Notes: a model not told the origin generated them from the sequence alone. A stretch of 64,000 nt of DNA from Marinococcus luteus_A (GCF_034497705.1 NZ_JAXRUV010000011.1:1-64000); one strand, 5' to 3'; shown: positions 1 to 8,839, numbered from the stretch's first letter. Numbers and translations are program-made.

Positions 1-22
1 TCTTTTTCCCTCAATGGCACAA

Positions 23-59
23 ACAAAGGCCTCCGAAAATGAATTTCGGAGGCCTTTGT
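23..59. terminator. Perfect 16-bp hairpin, likely bidirectional terminator
   Basis: Bases 23-38 and 44-59 are exact reverse complements around a 5-base loop. Short T-rich stretches follow on both strands, best on the minus strand, where it could end manA transcription. Confidence 0.65.
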
Positions 60-69
60 CTACAATCTG

Positions 70-105
70 AACCACCCTCTGCCTGGCAGAAGGTGGTTTT
101 CTTTA
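70..105 (+). terminator. Rho-independent terminator for a gene left of the window
   Basis: ACCACC(71-76)/GGTGGT(92-97) and TCTGCC/GGCAGA pair with one mismatch and are followed by a T-rich tract on the plus strand. It would stop transcription entering from the left and faces the end of manA. Confidence 0.55.
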
Positions 106-106
106 T

Positions 107-1075
107 TTAAGAGGAATGAAGGGAAGCATTAGGATGGGACACAATGCAGGTGACATTGCCGTCGATCGTGAAGTCGGTCACGTGGTTCGGGACAAGAAAA
201 TGATCGCCTTTTTGGATTGGGGCGCTGTCAGTCAGGTTATCGACAGTACCGCTGCCCTCAATGACGCTGCAGAGCAGAAACGGCGCTTCGCAGGTAAATG
301 AAGCTGTGCCGTGCACCTCCCATTTGTAGACGGAAAAGTAGTCTGCCTCCACAAAGGTGGTGACTTCTGCCTCGCCGTCGGATTCCACGGAAGGATCCAC
401 TTTAGCATCCTCATGAGGGAAATGAGTCACGTCGAGGGCCTGCTGCAGATGAAGCTCCCGCTTGTTTCCTTCGTTATCGGTCCGGTCGTAGTCATAGACG
501 CGGTAGGTGACGTCCGAGTTCTGCTGGGTTTCCAGAATAAGCACACTTTCGCCAATGGCGTGCATCGTGCCGCTCGGTACGTAAACAAAATCCCCGGGCT
601 TTACTGGTACTCTCCGTAAAAAAGCGTCCCATTCGCCAGCTGCAATAAGCTCTGTAGCCTCCGACCGGCTATCGGCGTTGTGCCCGAGTACGAGCTCCGC
701 GTCTTCATCGCAGTCAATCACGTACCAGCATTCGGTCTTGCCGTATTCGCCGTTTTCATTAGCGGCGGCGTACTGATTGTCCGGATGCACCTGCACCGAA
801 AGGTCCCTGGCCGCGTCGAGAATTTTCGTTAACAGCGGAAAGCGGTCGCCTTTTAACGAACCGAACCATTCCCGCTTATCCTGCCAGAGATCCAGGAGCG
901 TTTTGCCCGCGTAGGATCCGTTCGCTACAATGCTTGAACCGTTTTGATGGGCGGCAAAGACCCATGCTTCACCGGTCGATGCTGATGGGATGTTGTAATT
1001 AAAATGAGTATGTAATTTATTTCCACCCCAAATGCGTTCCTGAAAGATAGGTTGAAAAAAGATAAATTGATCCAT
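107..1075 (-). CDS. manA: Mannose-6-phosphate isomerase, class I
   Basis: Interconverts mannose-6-phosphate and fructose-6-phosphate in the cytosol. The 322 residues match the short Bacillus class I form. Visible signs are the N-terminal QERIWGG, the zinc-site region QVHPDNQYA near residues 95-104 and GKTECWYV around 112-119, and the PSGTMHAIG block near 168, which carries a further metal histidine. The C-terminal cupin-like half is complete. The start is ATG with an AGGCTGACC-type upstream region of modest strength. It stands alone, divergent from the following hydrolase, with no sugar transporter beside it, so the physiological sugar is not shown by context. Confidence 0.9.
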   Translation of the reverse strand: MDQFIFFQPIFQERIWGGNKLHTHFNYNIPSASTGEAWVFAAHQNGSSIVANGSYAGKTLLDLWQDKREWFGSLKGDRFPLLTKILDAARDLSVQVHPDNQYAAANENGEYGKTECWYVIDCDEDAELVLGHNADSRSEATELIAAGEWDAFLRRVPVKPGDFVYVPSGTMHAIGESVLILETQQNSDVTYRVYDYDRTDNEGNKRELHLQQALDVTHFPHEDAKVDPSVESDGEAEVTTFVEADYFSVYKWEVHGTASFTCEAPFLLCSVIEGSGTVDNLTDSAPIQKGDHFLVPNHVTDFTIDGNVTCIVSHPNASLHSS

Positions 1076-1108
1076 GGTCAGCCTCCGTTTATAGTTTGTC
1101 TCTTATTC

Positions 1109-1137
1109 AATATGACAAAGAGCAGAATGCTTTGCAA
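1109..1137 (-). promoter_or_regulatory. Candidate sigma-A promoter of manA
   Basis: On the minus strand TTGCAA (1137-1132), a 17-base spacer and CATATT (1114-1109) give a plausible -35/-10 pair ending about 34 bases before the manA start. Confidence 0.45.
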
Positions 1138-1261
1138 TTCCTGCGTGAATGTTTATAAAAATCCGGGCGTAAATTTTTTTGGATTTAGCGGAAATGCGAT
1201 CGGCGGGCTACTCTATTATAGGATATAGTAAAGGTATAGAAAACGGGAAGGGGAGCAGAGC

Positions 1262-2122
1262 ATGGAACGGACACTTGGCATGTGGTACCGGAAAGACGGT
1301 ACGCAGCTGGAATATACTATTTGTGGGAGTGGGGAGCCGGTGCTGGTGATGCATGGAGGGCATGCCAATTGCATGGAGGAGATGGGCTATGCACCGCTTG
1401 TGAAGCGGGGATACAGGTTAATTACGCCTTCGAGGCCCGGGTACGGAGCCACAAGCGCTGAAATCGGCGGTTCTCTGGAGAGCACCGCAGAAGCCTACGC
1501 CGGTCTGCTTGATTATCTGCAGATAGAGGCTGTTCATGTGCTTGCGGTTTCCGCTGGAGGGCCGAGTGGGTTGATGCTTGCTTCAGCTTATCCTGAACGG
1601 GTGCGCACATTAACGCTCGAGTCGGCGGTCACTACCGAATGGCTGAAGAAAAAGGATGCTGCCTATAAAGCGGCAATGGTGCTGTTTCGACCGGTAGTGG
1701 AAAAAGGGACTTGGGCGCTATTAAGGATGGCTGTCAAAAAAAGACCGGAAATGATATTTAAACAAATGGCTGCATCATTCAGCACGCTTTCGTATGAACG
1801 TATTCGTCAGGAAATAAACAGCGGGGCGCTGCAGGAATTTGCCAGTATGATAGCAGCACAGAGGTCTGGAAAGGGTTTTCTGATTGATGTGAACACAAAT
1901 GCGGCAGAAGAGGTGCAGCCAAAGATTTATGCACCGGTGCTTATTGTGCACAGTGAGCATGACGCTTCGGTGCCTATTGAGCATGCGTATGAGGCTAAAC
2001 GGTTAATACCTCAGGCGGAATTAACTATTCTGGATTCGTGGGGGCATCTGATCTGGATCGGTTCGGAAGCAGAGTACAGAGACCATGCTGTGTTAAATTT
2101 TTTAAAAAAGAACCGACTGTAA
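1262..2122 (+). CDS. Alpha/beta-fold hydrolase
   Basis: A 286-residue cytosolic alpha/beta hydrolase; substrate unknown. The oxyanion strand LVMHGGHAN is at about residues 28-36. The nucleophile elbow AVSAGG has Ser97, with Ala in place of the first Gly of GxSxG. The acid is in HSEHDASVP and the catalytic His in WGHLIW near the C-terminus. No signal peptide or membrane segment is seen. The ATG follows GGGAAGGGGAGCAGAGC. It is transcribed towards the ABC exporter, from which it is separated by about 110 bases containing a short palindrome. An esterase or proline-iminopeptidase-like role is possible but not shown. Confidence 0.8.
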   Translation: MERTLGMWYRKDGTQLEYTICGSGEPVLVMHGGHANCMEEMGYAPLVKRGYRLITPSRPGYGATSAEIGGSLESTAEAYAGLLDYLQIEAVHVLAVSAGGPSGLMLASAYPERVRTLTLESAVTTEWLKKKDAAYKAAMVLFRPVVEKGTWALLRMAVKKRPEMIFKQMAASFSTLSYERIRQEINSGALQEFASMIAAQRSGKGFLIDVNTNAAEEVQPKIYAPVLIVHSEHDASVPIEHAYEAKRLIPQAELTILDSWGHLIWIGSEAEYRDHAVLNFLKKNRL

Positions 2123-2130
2123 AAAATACG

Positions 2131-2140
2131 AACGTACGTT
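2131..2140. promoter_or_regulatory. Palindrome AACGTACGTT, possible operator
   Basis: An exact 10-base palindrome in AT-rich sequence just after the hydrolase stop and about 95 bases before the ABC ATPase. TetR-type repressors of drug exporters often bind such sites, but none is encoded next to it, so the role is a guess. Confidence 0.2.
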
Positions 2141-2235
2141 TTTATAGCAATCGAGAAGAAGTCCAGGCAGGCCGGCAGTGCTATGATAAATAGAAAGGAG
2201 ACGGTTGAGAGACAACGTAGAAGGAGGTACAAGCG

Positions 2236-3222
2236 ATGGATAGCAAGGCGGATGAACGGAGGGTGGCTGTGGTCGTCAAAGGTCTGGTTAAAACGTTTGG
2301 AACGACCCGGGCAGTGGACGGGATCGATCTGGAGGTGCCGGCAGGAACAGTCTACGGAGTGCTCGGTCCAAACGGGGCGGGGAAAACGACGGTCCTCCGC
2401 ATACTTGCGACTCTTCTCCAGCCAAGCGAAGGCCAGGCTAGTGTGTTCGGACATGACGTGGTGGAAGAAGCGGCGTTCATTCGGAAGCGGATTAGCATGA
2501 CGGGACAGTTTGCTTCAGTGGATAAAGACTTGTCGGGTCTGGAAAATCTTCATTTGATCGGGCGTTTAATGGGATTCACACGAGCCCAGGCAAAAGCCCG
2601 GGCACACGAGCTGCTGCACGCTTTCGGGCTTAAAGAAGCCGCAAAAAAGCAGGTGAAACAGTACTCCGGAGGAATGCAGCGACGGCTCGATATCGCTGCA
2701 AGCATTGTTGTAACGCCAGATTTGCTGTTTCTGGATGAGCCGACCACAGGCCTTGACCCAAGAAGCCGCAACCAGGTTTGGGCTATTGTACGGATGCTCG
2801 TGAGTACAGGAACCACGGTGCTGTTAACAACCCAGTATTTAGATGAGGCCGATCAGTTGGCGGACCGGATCGCGGTGATTGATCAGGGAAAAGTCATCGC
2901 AGAAGGCACGAGCGGTGAACTGAAAGCATCAATAGGAACGGGGAAGGTTCATGTTCGTCTTCAGGATCCGGCCCAGCGGCCGCTCGCTGCGCAGCTACTT
3001 CAGCAAAAGCTGGGTAAAGCTGTGAGTTATTCCTCCAACGCGTCGGAATTGACCGCCCAGGTGGCAGAGAATAATCTGGCGGTTCAAATGCTTGAGGAAT
3101 TAGATAAGGCCGGCATCGCCGTCTCTGATTTTTCTGTTGGCAAACCGAGCCTGGATGAAGTATTTCTTACGTTAACTGGACGCTCAGCCGAACAGATTGA
3201 ACAAATGGAGGCGGAAGCATGA
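2236..3222 (+). CDS. ABC transporter ATPase, DrrA-like
   Basis: Nucleotide-binding subunit of an ABC-2 type exporter, 328 residues. Walker A GPNGAGKT is at 44-51, the signature SGG at 145-147 in YSGGMQRR, and Walker B LLFLDEPTTGLDP at about 164-176. The roughly 80-residue C-terminal extension, ending in PSLDEVFLTLTG, is typical of daunorubicin-resistance DrrA proteins. The start is fixed by AAGGAGG eight bases upstream of ATG 2236. Its stop overlaps the permease start by four bases (ATGA), so the two are translationally coupled. Export of a drug or lipid-like compound is the family expectation; the substrate is unknown. Confidence 0.88.
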   Translation: MDSKADERRVAVVVKGLVKTFGTTRAVDGIDLEVPAGTVYGVLGPNGAGKTTVLRILATLLQPSEGQASVFGHDVVEEAAFIRKRISMTGQFASVDKDLSGLENLHLIGRLMGFTRAQAKARAHELLHAFGLKEAAKKQVKQYSGGMQRRLDIAASIVVTPDLLFLDEPTTGLDPRSRNQVWAIVRMLVSTGTTVLLTTQYLDEADQLADRIAVIDQGKVIAEGTSGELKASIGTGKVHVRLQDPAQRPLAAQLLQQKLGKAVSYSSNASELTAQVAENNLAVQMLEELDKAGIAVSDFSVGKPSLDEVFLTLTGRSAEQIEQMEAEA

Positions 3223-4049
3223 ACAAAAAACAGGCTCCTCTCAGTCAACAGGATGCGCTCCGGGCTGCAGTTTCGACCAGTGAACGGCCGAAAAACGCAG
3301 GCCCGGTCTCAGCATCGCTTACGTTTGGCGGACGAATGCTTTTGAAAATCAAATATGTCCCCGAGCAGCTGTTTGATATTACAGCTTTTCCAATTATCTT
3401 TCTGCTTATGTTCACCTATTTATTTGGCGGCGCTATTGCCGGGTCGACGGAAGCCTACCTGCAATTTGTGCTGCCGGGGGTGCTCGTACTCACTGTGGTC
3501 ATGATTACGATGTACACAGGCATCGAATTGAACAACGATATTACAAAAGGCGTGTTTGATCGTTTCCGGACACTGCCAGTATGGAGGCCTTCGGTTCTTG
3601 TAGGCGCGCTGCTCGTGGATCTTGTCAGATATTCGATCGCTTCTACGATTATGATTACGCTTGGCTTTATTCTCGGCTTTCGACCAGAGGGAGGAGTAGT
3701 CGGTGTGTTGCTCGGCGTAGCTATACTGCTCGTGTTTGCCTTCAGCCTTTCCTGGATATGGACGACGCTCGGCATCGTGATGAGATCTGAAAAGTCGCTG
3801 ATGGGAGCAAGCATGATGGTATTGTTTCCTTTAACGTTTATCAGCAACGTGTTTGTTGATCCTGAAACAATGCCCACCTGGCTTCAGCCGCTTGTGGAAA
3901 TTAATCCAGTGTCTCTGCTGGTCGTGGCTGTCCGCGGCTTCATGGGCGGGGAAGCAGCTTTTGCCGAAATCGGTTGGGTGCTGTTGGTATCATTTTTATT
4001 AGTCCTCGTATTCGCACCACTGACCATGTATTTGTACTATAAAAAGTAA
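3219..4049 (+). CDS. ABC-2 type permease, DrrB-like
   Basis: Membrane partner of the preceding ATPase, 276 residues. A hydrophilic N-terminal tail of about 45 residues is followed by six predicted hydrophobic segments. The central part, FRTLPVWRPSVLVGALLVD and later PLTFISNVFVDPETMP, is characteristic of DrrB/ABC-2 permeases. The ATG lies inside the ATPase stop, behind GGAGGCGGAAGC. No regulator or resistance enzyme is adjacent, so multidrug export is only inferred from the family. Confidence 0.87.
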   Translation: MNKKQAPLSQQDALRAAVSTSERPKNAGPVSASLTFGGRMLLKIKYVPEQLFDITAFPIIFLLMFTYLFGGAIAGSTEAYLQFVLPGVLVLTVVMITMYTGIELNNDITKGVFDRFRTLPVWRPSVLVGALLVDLVRYSIASTIMITLGFILGFRPEGGVVGVLLGVAILLVFAFSLSWIWTTLGIVMRSEKSLMGASMMVLFPLTFISNVFVDPETMPTWLQPLVEINPVSLLVVAVRGFMGGEAAFAEIGWVLLVSFLLVLVFAPLTMYLYYKK

Positions 4050-4117
4050 GAGGACGTTGTGTATGTTTAAGACTTTTCCACGGTAATTAACGAATACAAC
4101 AAAATAGAGGTGGATAA

Positions 4118-5107
4118 ATGAAAACCATTGTGTACAAAAAGTATGGCTCCCCCGAAGTCCTCCAGCTCAAAGATATGGAAAAACCCGTTCCTCAGGAAAA
4201 TGAAATACTGGTGAAAGTAAAAGCGACTACTGTAACCGCCGCAGACATTCGCGCACGGAGTTTCACCGTTCCTCTTTCTGTTTGGGTGCCTGCCCGCATA
4301 GCCCTGGGTGTAAGAAAACCGAAAAATGAGATACTAGGTATGGAGTTAGCTGGAGAAGTAGAGTCGGCCGGAAAAGAAGTAACCCGATTTAAAAAAGGCG
4401 ACCGGATTTTTGCTGCTTCCTTGAGGGGTGCCGGTGCTTATGCCGAGTATAAGTGTCTGCCTGAAGACGGACCAGTATGTATTAAACCCAGTAATTTATC
4501 TTTTGGGGAAGCCGCAGCTATACCAATAGGGGCGAGTGCCGCATTGTTTCATCTTGAGAAAGCGGACATTCAGAAGGGGGAGAAGGTGCTTGTCTACGGT
4601 GCTTCAGGGAGTGTAGGGAGCTATGCCGTCCAAATCGCCAAGTATCTTGGGGCCATAGTTACAGGAGTTTGCAGCACGACGAATCTGGAATTGGTAAAAT
4701 CCCTCGGCGCTGATAAGGTAATTGATTACACCACTGAAGATTTTTCCAGTGAAGGAGCGACTTATGATGTTATTTTTGAAGCGGTAAACAAAAGTTCGTT
4801 TTCAGCTTGTATGAAATCATTAAAGAAGAATGGCACCTATATAAATGTCACTGTACCGCTGCCGGGAGTTAGAATGCTGTGGACTAAACTGACAAGCAGC
4901 AGGAAATTAATTTTGGCCCAAAATTCATCAGAGAACGCCGAAGCTCTCAGCTTTCTCAAGGAGCTTGTGGAGACGGGGGAGTTAAAGGTTGCAGTGGACA
5001 GGTACTATGAGCTTGAAGAAATAGTGGCAGCCCATCAGTATGTGGAGAAGGGACACAAGAAGGGGAACGTCATCATCAATGTAGAATATAACGAAAATCC
5101 TCAATAA
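4118..5107 (+). CDS. NAD(P)-dependent MDR oxidoreductase (quinone reductase-like)
   Basis: A 329-residue medium-chain dehydrogenase/reductase. The N-terminal GroES-like domain has VKATTVTAADIRARS and GMELAGEV. The Rossmann part has the loop VLVYGASGSVGSYAVQIAKYLGA at about 154-176 and ends GHKKGNVIINV. The catalytic and structural zinc cysteines of true alcohol dehydrogenases are absent, which points to the zinc-free quinone-reductase branch acting on quinones or enals. The start follows AGAGGTGGATAA. It is followed by a gene-poor region rather than an operon partner. Confidence 0.82.
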   Translation: MKTIVYKKYGSPEVLQLKDMEKPVPQENEILVKVKATTVTAADIRARSFTVPLSVWVPARIALGVRKPKNEILGMELAGEVESAGKEVTRFKKGDRIFAASLRGAGAYAEYKCLPEDGPVCIKPSNLSFGEAAAIPIGASAALFHLEKADIQKGEKVLVYGASGSVGSYAVQIAKYLGAIVTGVCSTTNLELVKSLGADKVIDYTTEDFSSEGATYDVIFEAVNKSSFSACMKSLKKNGTYINVTVPLPGVRMLWTKLTSSRKLILAQNSSENAEALSFLKELVETGELKVAVDRYYELEEIVAAHQYVEKGHKKGNVIINVEYNENPQ

Positions 5108-5633
5108 ATTAAGCGGTTAATGCAGGCACTTCCGGCAAATTAAACAGTACTTTTTAAAAAAAGATATTTGTTGACATTTTGCTGACACACAAACCACTTA
5201 TAGTAATAAATGTAGAGGCCGCCACGGCTTATAACACTCCCGCGCTGCAACAGGAAAAACTTCTTTAGAAAGCGGAGTGAAAGCCGGCTTCTGATACAGT
5301 TGCCACGTAATCGGCATCGAATCATCATTTTCTTCCGCCCTCTATTTGCTGCATTGTCGAAAGGGAAAGTGCATCAAATAACTGGCACATATGAAGAAAA
5401 GGTGAGGATATGCAGTTTACTGGTTCCAGGACCTAAAATATGTTGACCCCCCTAGAACAACGATTGATCGTCCTGTAACTGCAGAAGAAGCCAAAGAGTC
5501 ATGTGGATACGATGGCCCTATGCAAACAATCCAATTGTGTTTTAGCTGGGTATTATTACTCGGCTTAAGAGCTGCACTCACTCGGGTAGTGCACTCTTCA
5601 TGGAATTACCCCCTAGATTCATATAGCTGTACG

Positions 5634-5663
5634 CCCTCGTTCCCCCGCGAGGGTCTTTTTTTT
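5634..5663 (+). terminator. Terminator hairpin with long T run
   Basis: CCCTCG (5634-5639) pairs with CGAGGG (5648-5653), followed by TCTTTTTTTT. It separates the gene-poor region from the two-component operon. Confidence 0.6.
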
Positions 5664-5687
5664 GTACCGGATTGCAAGGGACCCCGT

Positions 5688-5715
5688 TTGTTCCTGTGCT
5701 TTGTTGATTTATAAT
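5688..5715 (+). promoter_or_regulatory. Sigma-A promoter of the two-component operon
   Basis: TTGTTC, a 16-base spacer and a consensus TATAAT (5710-5715) lie about 30 bases upstream of the response-regulator start. Confidence 0.55.
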
Positions 5716-5745
5716 GAAAGTACATAGAGAAGGGAGAGAGCATAT

Positions 5746-6444
5746 ATGAGCTCGATTCTTGTAATTGAAGACGAAACATCGATCAGTCAGGTGCTTCGGG
5801 CCTATCTCCAGAAGGCAGGCTTTGAAGTGACTCAAATATATGAAGGAAACGAAGCCGTAGAGACGTTCGACCGCGGGCATTTTGATTTAGCTTTAATTGA
5901 CGTCATGCTCCCGGGCCGGGATGGATGGGCGGTGCTCGAACATATCCAGAGTACAAGCGACTGCCCGTGTATTATGCTGACCGCTCTCGGGGACGTGGAC
6001 TACCGGTTAAAAGGATTTGACGGCGGGGCGGACGACTACATTCCGAAGCCTTTTGAAGGTGATGAAGTGGTAGCCCGTGTTCAGGCTGTACTTCGGCGCA
6101 GCGGTAAAACAGCCTCTCCAGCGGAGGAGGAGCAGTATCTTAAACGGTTCGGAAGCCTCGTCATTGATGAAAAGGCATACGCTGTGACGCTGAACGGCCT
6201 GCAGCTCGATCTGACACCGCGGGATCTGTCGCTGCTTATTTTTCTGGGCAATCACCCGAATCAGTTTTTTGACCGGGAGCAGTTAATTTCCCACGTGTGG
6301 GGCATTGATTACGAAGGGAGCGACCGCGCGGTGGACCTGGCTATCAAGCGGATCCGCCGGTCACTGAAAAACTGGCCGGTGGAAGAAGGGGAAATCAGAA
6401 CGCTCCGGGGAGTGGGGTATCAGCTCAGTGTTAAAGAGGAATAA
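5746..6444 (+). CDS. OmpR-family response regulator
   Basis: A 232-residue transcription regulator. The receiver domain (1-118) has acidic Glu8/Asp9, phospho-acceptor Asp52 in ALIDVMLPGRDGW and the conserved Lys in DDYIPKPF. The C-terminal winged helix (about 130-232) has LTPRDLSLLIFL and ends with RTLRGVGYQL, as in OmpR/PhoB proteins. ATG 5746 follows GAAGGGAGAGAG. The kinase gene begins within its last 17 bases. The likely target is the secreted-repeat gene just downstream, since the three genes are co-oriented, but this is inference. Confidence 0.92.
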   Translation: MSSILVIEDETSISQVLRAYLQKAGFEVTQIYEGNEAVETFDRGHFDLALIDVMLPGRDGWAVLEHIQSTSDCPCIMLTALGDVDYRLKGFDGGADDYIPKPFEGDEVVARVQAVLRRSGKTASPAEEEQYLKRFGSLVIDEKAYAVTLNGLQLDLTPRDLSLLIFLGNHPNQFFDREQLISHVWGIDYEGSDRAVDLAIKRIRRSLKNWPVEEGEIRTLRGVGYQLSVKEE

Positions 6445-7903
6445 GGATAAAAAAGTTTCGCTGCTTCGCTACTGGACGACGCGTTACTTTATTACGCTCT
6501 GCATTGGCCTGATTATTATTGGCCTGATTTCGTTTTTCTGGCTCCGCTCCTATAATCTAGAACGAGGTCTGAACGTTACTTCTTTTTTGGCGGATGAAAT
6601 TTCGGAGGATATAGCCGGCTCAGAAGATAATTCAATTGGCTTAAACGCTGACCTTGCTGCCTATGTTCGTGAGCGCCAGCAGGCATTTGATATTGAAACG
6701 GAGCCGCTTGTTTATGTAGTGGATAACAACGGAAACATTGTATCCGATTCTTTATTTGGAAATTCGCTTTATCAGGATCCCGTTGTATTTCCGGATTCAT
6801 TTCTCGAATCAGGCCCGCAGACGGTGAAAGTCCAGCAGGGAAACCTGGAGCAGTACCTGGTCAAGTCACGTATCCAGGGCGAAGACGGTTCATTTGAAGG
6901 ATGGGTGGTAATCGTCCAGCCGGCCGATTCCCTGGTGAAAGTCGGCGGCCAGTATCAGTTGGTCGGTATCCTGCTGGTGAGTCTGGCTATACTCGGGTGG
7001 CTCACGATTTATATTCTTTCCAAGCGGCTGCTCCGTCCGATCAAGCAGATCGCCGAGGCCTTTCAGCGTGTAAAGGAAGAAAAGTATGCCATTCGTATTG
7101 ATACCGAGGCCAAGGAGCGGGAGATCGATGAGCTGGTTACCGGCTTTAATGATATGACGACGAGACTCGGACAGCTTGAAAGCATGAGGACCGAGCTGCT
7201 GGCTGGTGTTACCCATGAGTTGAAAACTCCGGTTACTTCTATCAGTGGGATGGTACAGGCGGTCAAAGATGATGTAGTGACTGGCGATGAAGCGAAGGAA
7301 TTTTTGAGCGTGACGCTGGCTGAAACGGGCAGAATGCGAAACATGATTGCGGACCTGCTTGAATTTAACACTTTCTCTTCTCAGGGTGTGCCTACAGACA
7401 TGCGGCCATTGACGCTCGAATCGCTGCTGAATGAGGTCATCCATCAATGGTCGATTTCCAATGACACGGACCGCCTGGATATTCAAAAGCTTTACGGCGA
7501 AGAGACGCACGCGGTTTACACTGATCCGATGAGATTCCAGCAGATTATGGTCAATCTTTTGAATAACGCGAATCAGGCAATGAAGAAGGAAGGGACGCTG
7601 ACCGTCCGGTGCAGTGAAAAAAATGATCACATGGTGGCTATTGAAGTGATAGACAGCGGCATTGGTATTGATGAGGAGGAGCAGCTGCTCGTATTTGAGC
7701 GCTTCTACCGGGGAGAAAATAAAAAGTATAATGTGCACGGCCTCGGCCTCGGGCTGCCGTTCAGTAAATTAATCGCCCAGGGACTTGGCGGCGACCTGTA
7801 CCTGCAGTCGAGCCGGCCGGAAGAGACCGTGTTTGTATTTGAACTGCCACGTGACGTGCCGGACGAGGAGACCAATTATGAAAAACAAACGGATGTGATC
7901 TAA
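6428..7903 (+). CDS. Membrane sensor histidine kinase
   Basis: A 491-residue partner of the preceding regulator, starting at GTG inside its 3' end. Transmembrane segments at about 19-39 and 178-197 bracket an extracytoplasmic sensor of about 140 residues (VYVVDNNGNIVSDS suggests a PAS-like fold). A HAMP linker follows, then the HisKA helix with phospho-acceptor His263 in THELKTPVTS. The ATPase domain has N-box NNANQAMKK, G1 DSGIGIDEE and G2 HGLGLGLPFS. All catalytic motifs are intact. The signal is unknown. Confidence 0.92.
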   Translation: MLKRNKDKKVSLLRYWTTRYFITLCIGLIIIGLISFFWLRSYNLERGLNVTSFLADEISEDIAGSEDNSIGLNADLAAYVRERQQAFDIETEPLVYVVDNNGNIVSDSLFGNSLYQDPVVFPDSFLESGPQTVKVQQGNLEQYLVKSRIQGEDGSFEGWVVIVQPADSLVKVGGQYQLVGILLVSLAILGWLTIYILSKRLLRPIKQIAEAFQRVKEEKYAIRIDTEAKEREIDELVTGFNDMTTRLGQLESMRTELLAGVTHELKTPVTSISGMVQAVKDDVVTGDEAKEFLSVTLAETGRMRNMIADLLEFNTFSSQGVPTDMRPLTLESLLNEVIHQWSISNDTDRLDIQKLYGEETHAVYTDPMRFQQIMVNLLNNANQAMKKEGTLTVRCSEKNDHMVAIEVIDSGIGIDEEEQLLVFERFYRGENKKYNVHGLGLGLPFSKLIAQGLGGDLYLQSSRPEETVFVFELPRDVPDEETNYEKQTDVI

Positions 7904-7988
7904 AACCTTCTGTTTGACTTTTTCCTGACATGTTTCATCTATACGATAAAGTAAGATTTCAATCTATATCAAAAAAGAGGTTGAACTG

Positions 7989-8417
7989 ATGAAAAAATGG
8001 ATGTACGCCATTATTACCGCCTGTATACTGTCGAGTGTGGCTCTGCCGGCCAATGTCTCGGCGCAAAAAAGCGAAGCAGGGATAGAACGGATGGGCACGG
8101 AGATCCGGGAAAATGATTTAACGAAAAAAGCAGAGCAATACGGCATAGCTATCAAAGATAAAGATGAACAGACAGTAATTGATGAAGTACTTCTGGCGGA
8201 ATGGAAGGAAAAAGCGGCAGCTTACGGTGTGGAAGTCACTGAAGACGTATCGCAGATGATGGCGGACGTACGGGAGAAGGAAATTATGCACGCGGCCCAG
8301 GTACTTGGTATTGGTTCAGAGGGAAAAGATGCAGAGGATATACTTGAAGAAATTTTAAATGATTATGCCCCTGAGGCTGAGACGCAGGGGCTGTATCCGT
8401 TTGAACAGGAACTGTAA
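7989..8417 (+). CDS. Small secreted protein with three helical repeats
   Basis: A 142-residue protein I do not recognise. Residues 1-25 form a Sec signal peptide with likely cleavage after VSA. The mature part is acidic and contains three copies of a 27-28-residue repeat, marked by A-x-x-YG-[IV] or its variant AQVLGIG with Gly52, Gly80 and Gly107, each followed by a predicted amphipathic helix. The ATG follows AAAGAGGTTGAACTG. It lies 85 bases after the kinase gene with its own promoter-like CTGACA/TAAAGT pair, so it may be an output or ligand of that system. Confidence 0.65.
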   Translation: MKKWMYAIITACILSSVALPANVSAQKSEAGIERMGTEIRENDLTKKAEQYGIAIKDKDEQTVIDEVLLAEWKEKAAAYGVEVTEDVSQMMADVREKEIMHAAQVLGIGSEGKDAEDILEEILNDYAPEAETQGLYPFEQEL

Positions 8418-8452
8418 AAAGCAGCGTTCTCCCGCAGGAGGACGCTGCTTTT
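8417..8452. terminator. Bidirectional terminator
   Basis: AAAAGCAGCGT (8417-8427) pairs with ACGCTGCTTTT (8442-8452) around a TCTCC/GGAGG extension. It lies between convergent genes and starts in the stop codon of the secreted-protein gene. Confidence 0.75.
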
Positions 8453-8457
8453 ATGAG

Positions 8458-8748
8458 TTAAGGCATGTAGGTCGGGTCAAACGTAGGAAGCTTTAACAAA
8501 TTGTCTGTTGTCGACTGATCCGGATGAGTCCGGAGATAGGCAGGAGTGTCCGGGTCTTCCGGGTGAACCGTGTCCACACGGACCTTGTCCCCGCCGTCTA
8601 CGCGAAAATAATAATCCTTACCGTCATCAACGCTTGCGATTGCTTTTTCTATCGTTTCTTCGGTCCCGTCCACCAGCTGTATATGCGTAATGTACTCTTC
8701 TTTTTCACGGCTGCCGTCAAAATGAATGGCAGTGATTTGATAATCCAT
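8458..8748 (-). CDS. DUF3892 family protein
   Basis: A 96-residue cytosolic protein. It has the pattern of DUF3892: MDYQITAIHFDG at the start, a middle YYFRVDGG, and the C-terminal YLRTHPDQSTTDNLLKLP block. The molecular role of the family is unknown. The minus-strand ATG follows AAAGGAGGCTTTTC, a strong ribosome site. It appears monocistronic, convergent with the secreted-repeat gene and followed on its upstream side by the MurE-like gene terminator. Confidence 0.75.
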   Translation of the reverse strand: MDYQITAIHFDGSREKEEYITHIQLVDGTEETIEKAIASVDDGKDYYFRVDGGDKVRVDTVHPEDPDTPAYLRTHPDQSTTDNLLKLPTFDPTYMP

Positions 8749-8839
8749 GAAAAGCCTCCTTTACATATTCTTGATAGTGCCTTTCCCGGTAACCTGTTTT
8801 ATTAATCTTAATGATATGACGCGATCAGAACAGACGAGC

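Larger units (their letters stand above)
5108..5745 (+). other. Gene-poor region with a possible decayed coding fragment
   Basis: About 640 bases without a convincing gene. From about 5403 to 5560 one plus frame reads without stops through peptides such as AVYWFQDLKYV and TTIDRPVTAEEAKESCGYDG, which look protein-like. It lacks a start and is preceded by a TGA; the frame upstream (about 5362-5402, ITGTYEEKV) would join it by a frameshift. I do not recognise the family. A GAG/TGCACT hairpin at about 5568-5596 and a terminator at 5634 follow. Confidence 0.3.

Noticed and set aside
6890..7738. 282-codon minus-strand open frame
   Set aside because: It lies inside the histidine kinase gene on the other strand; no ribosome site or family pattern.
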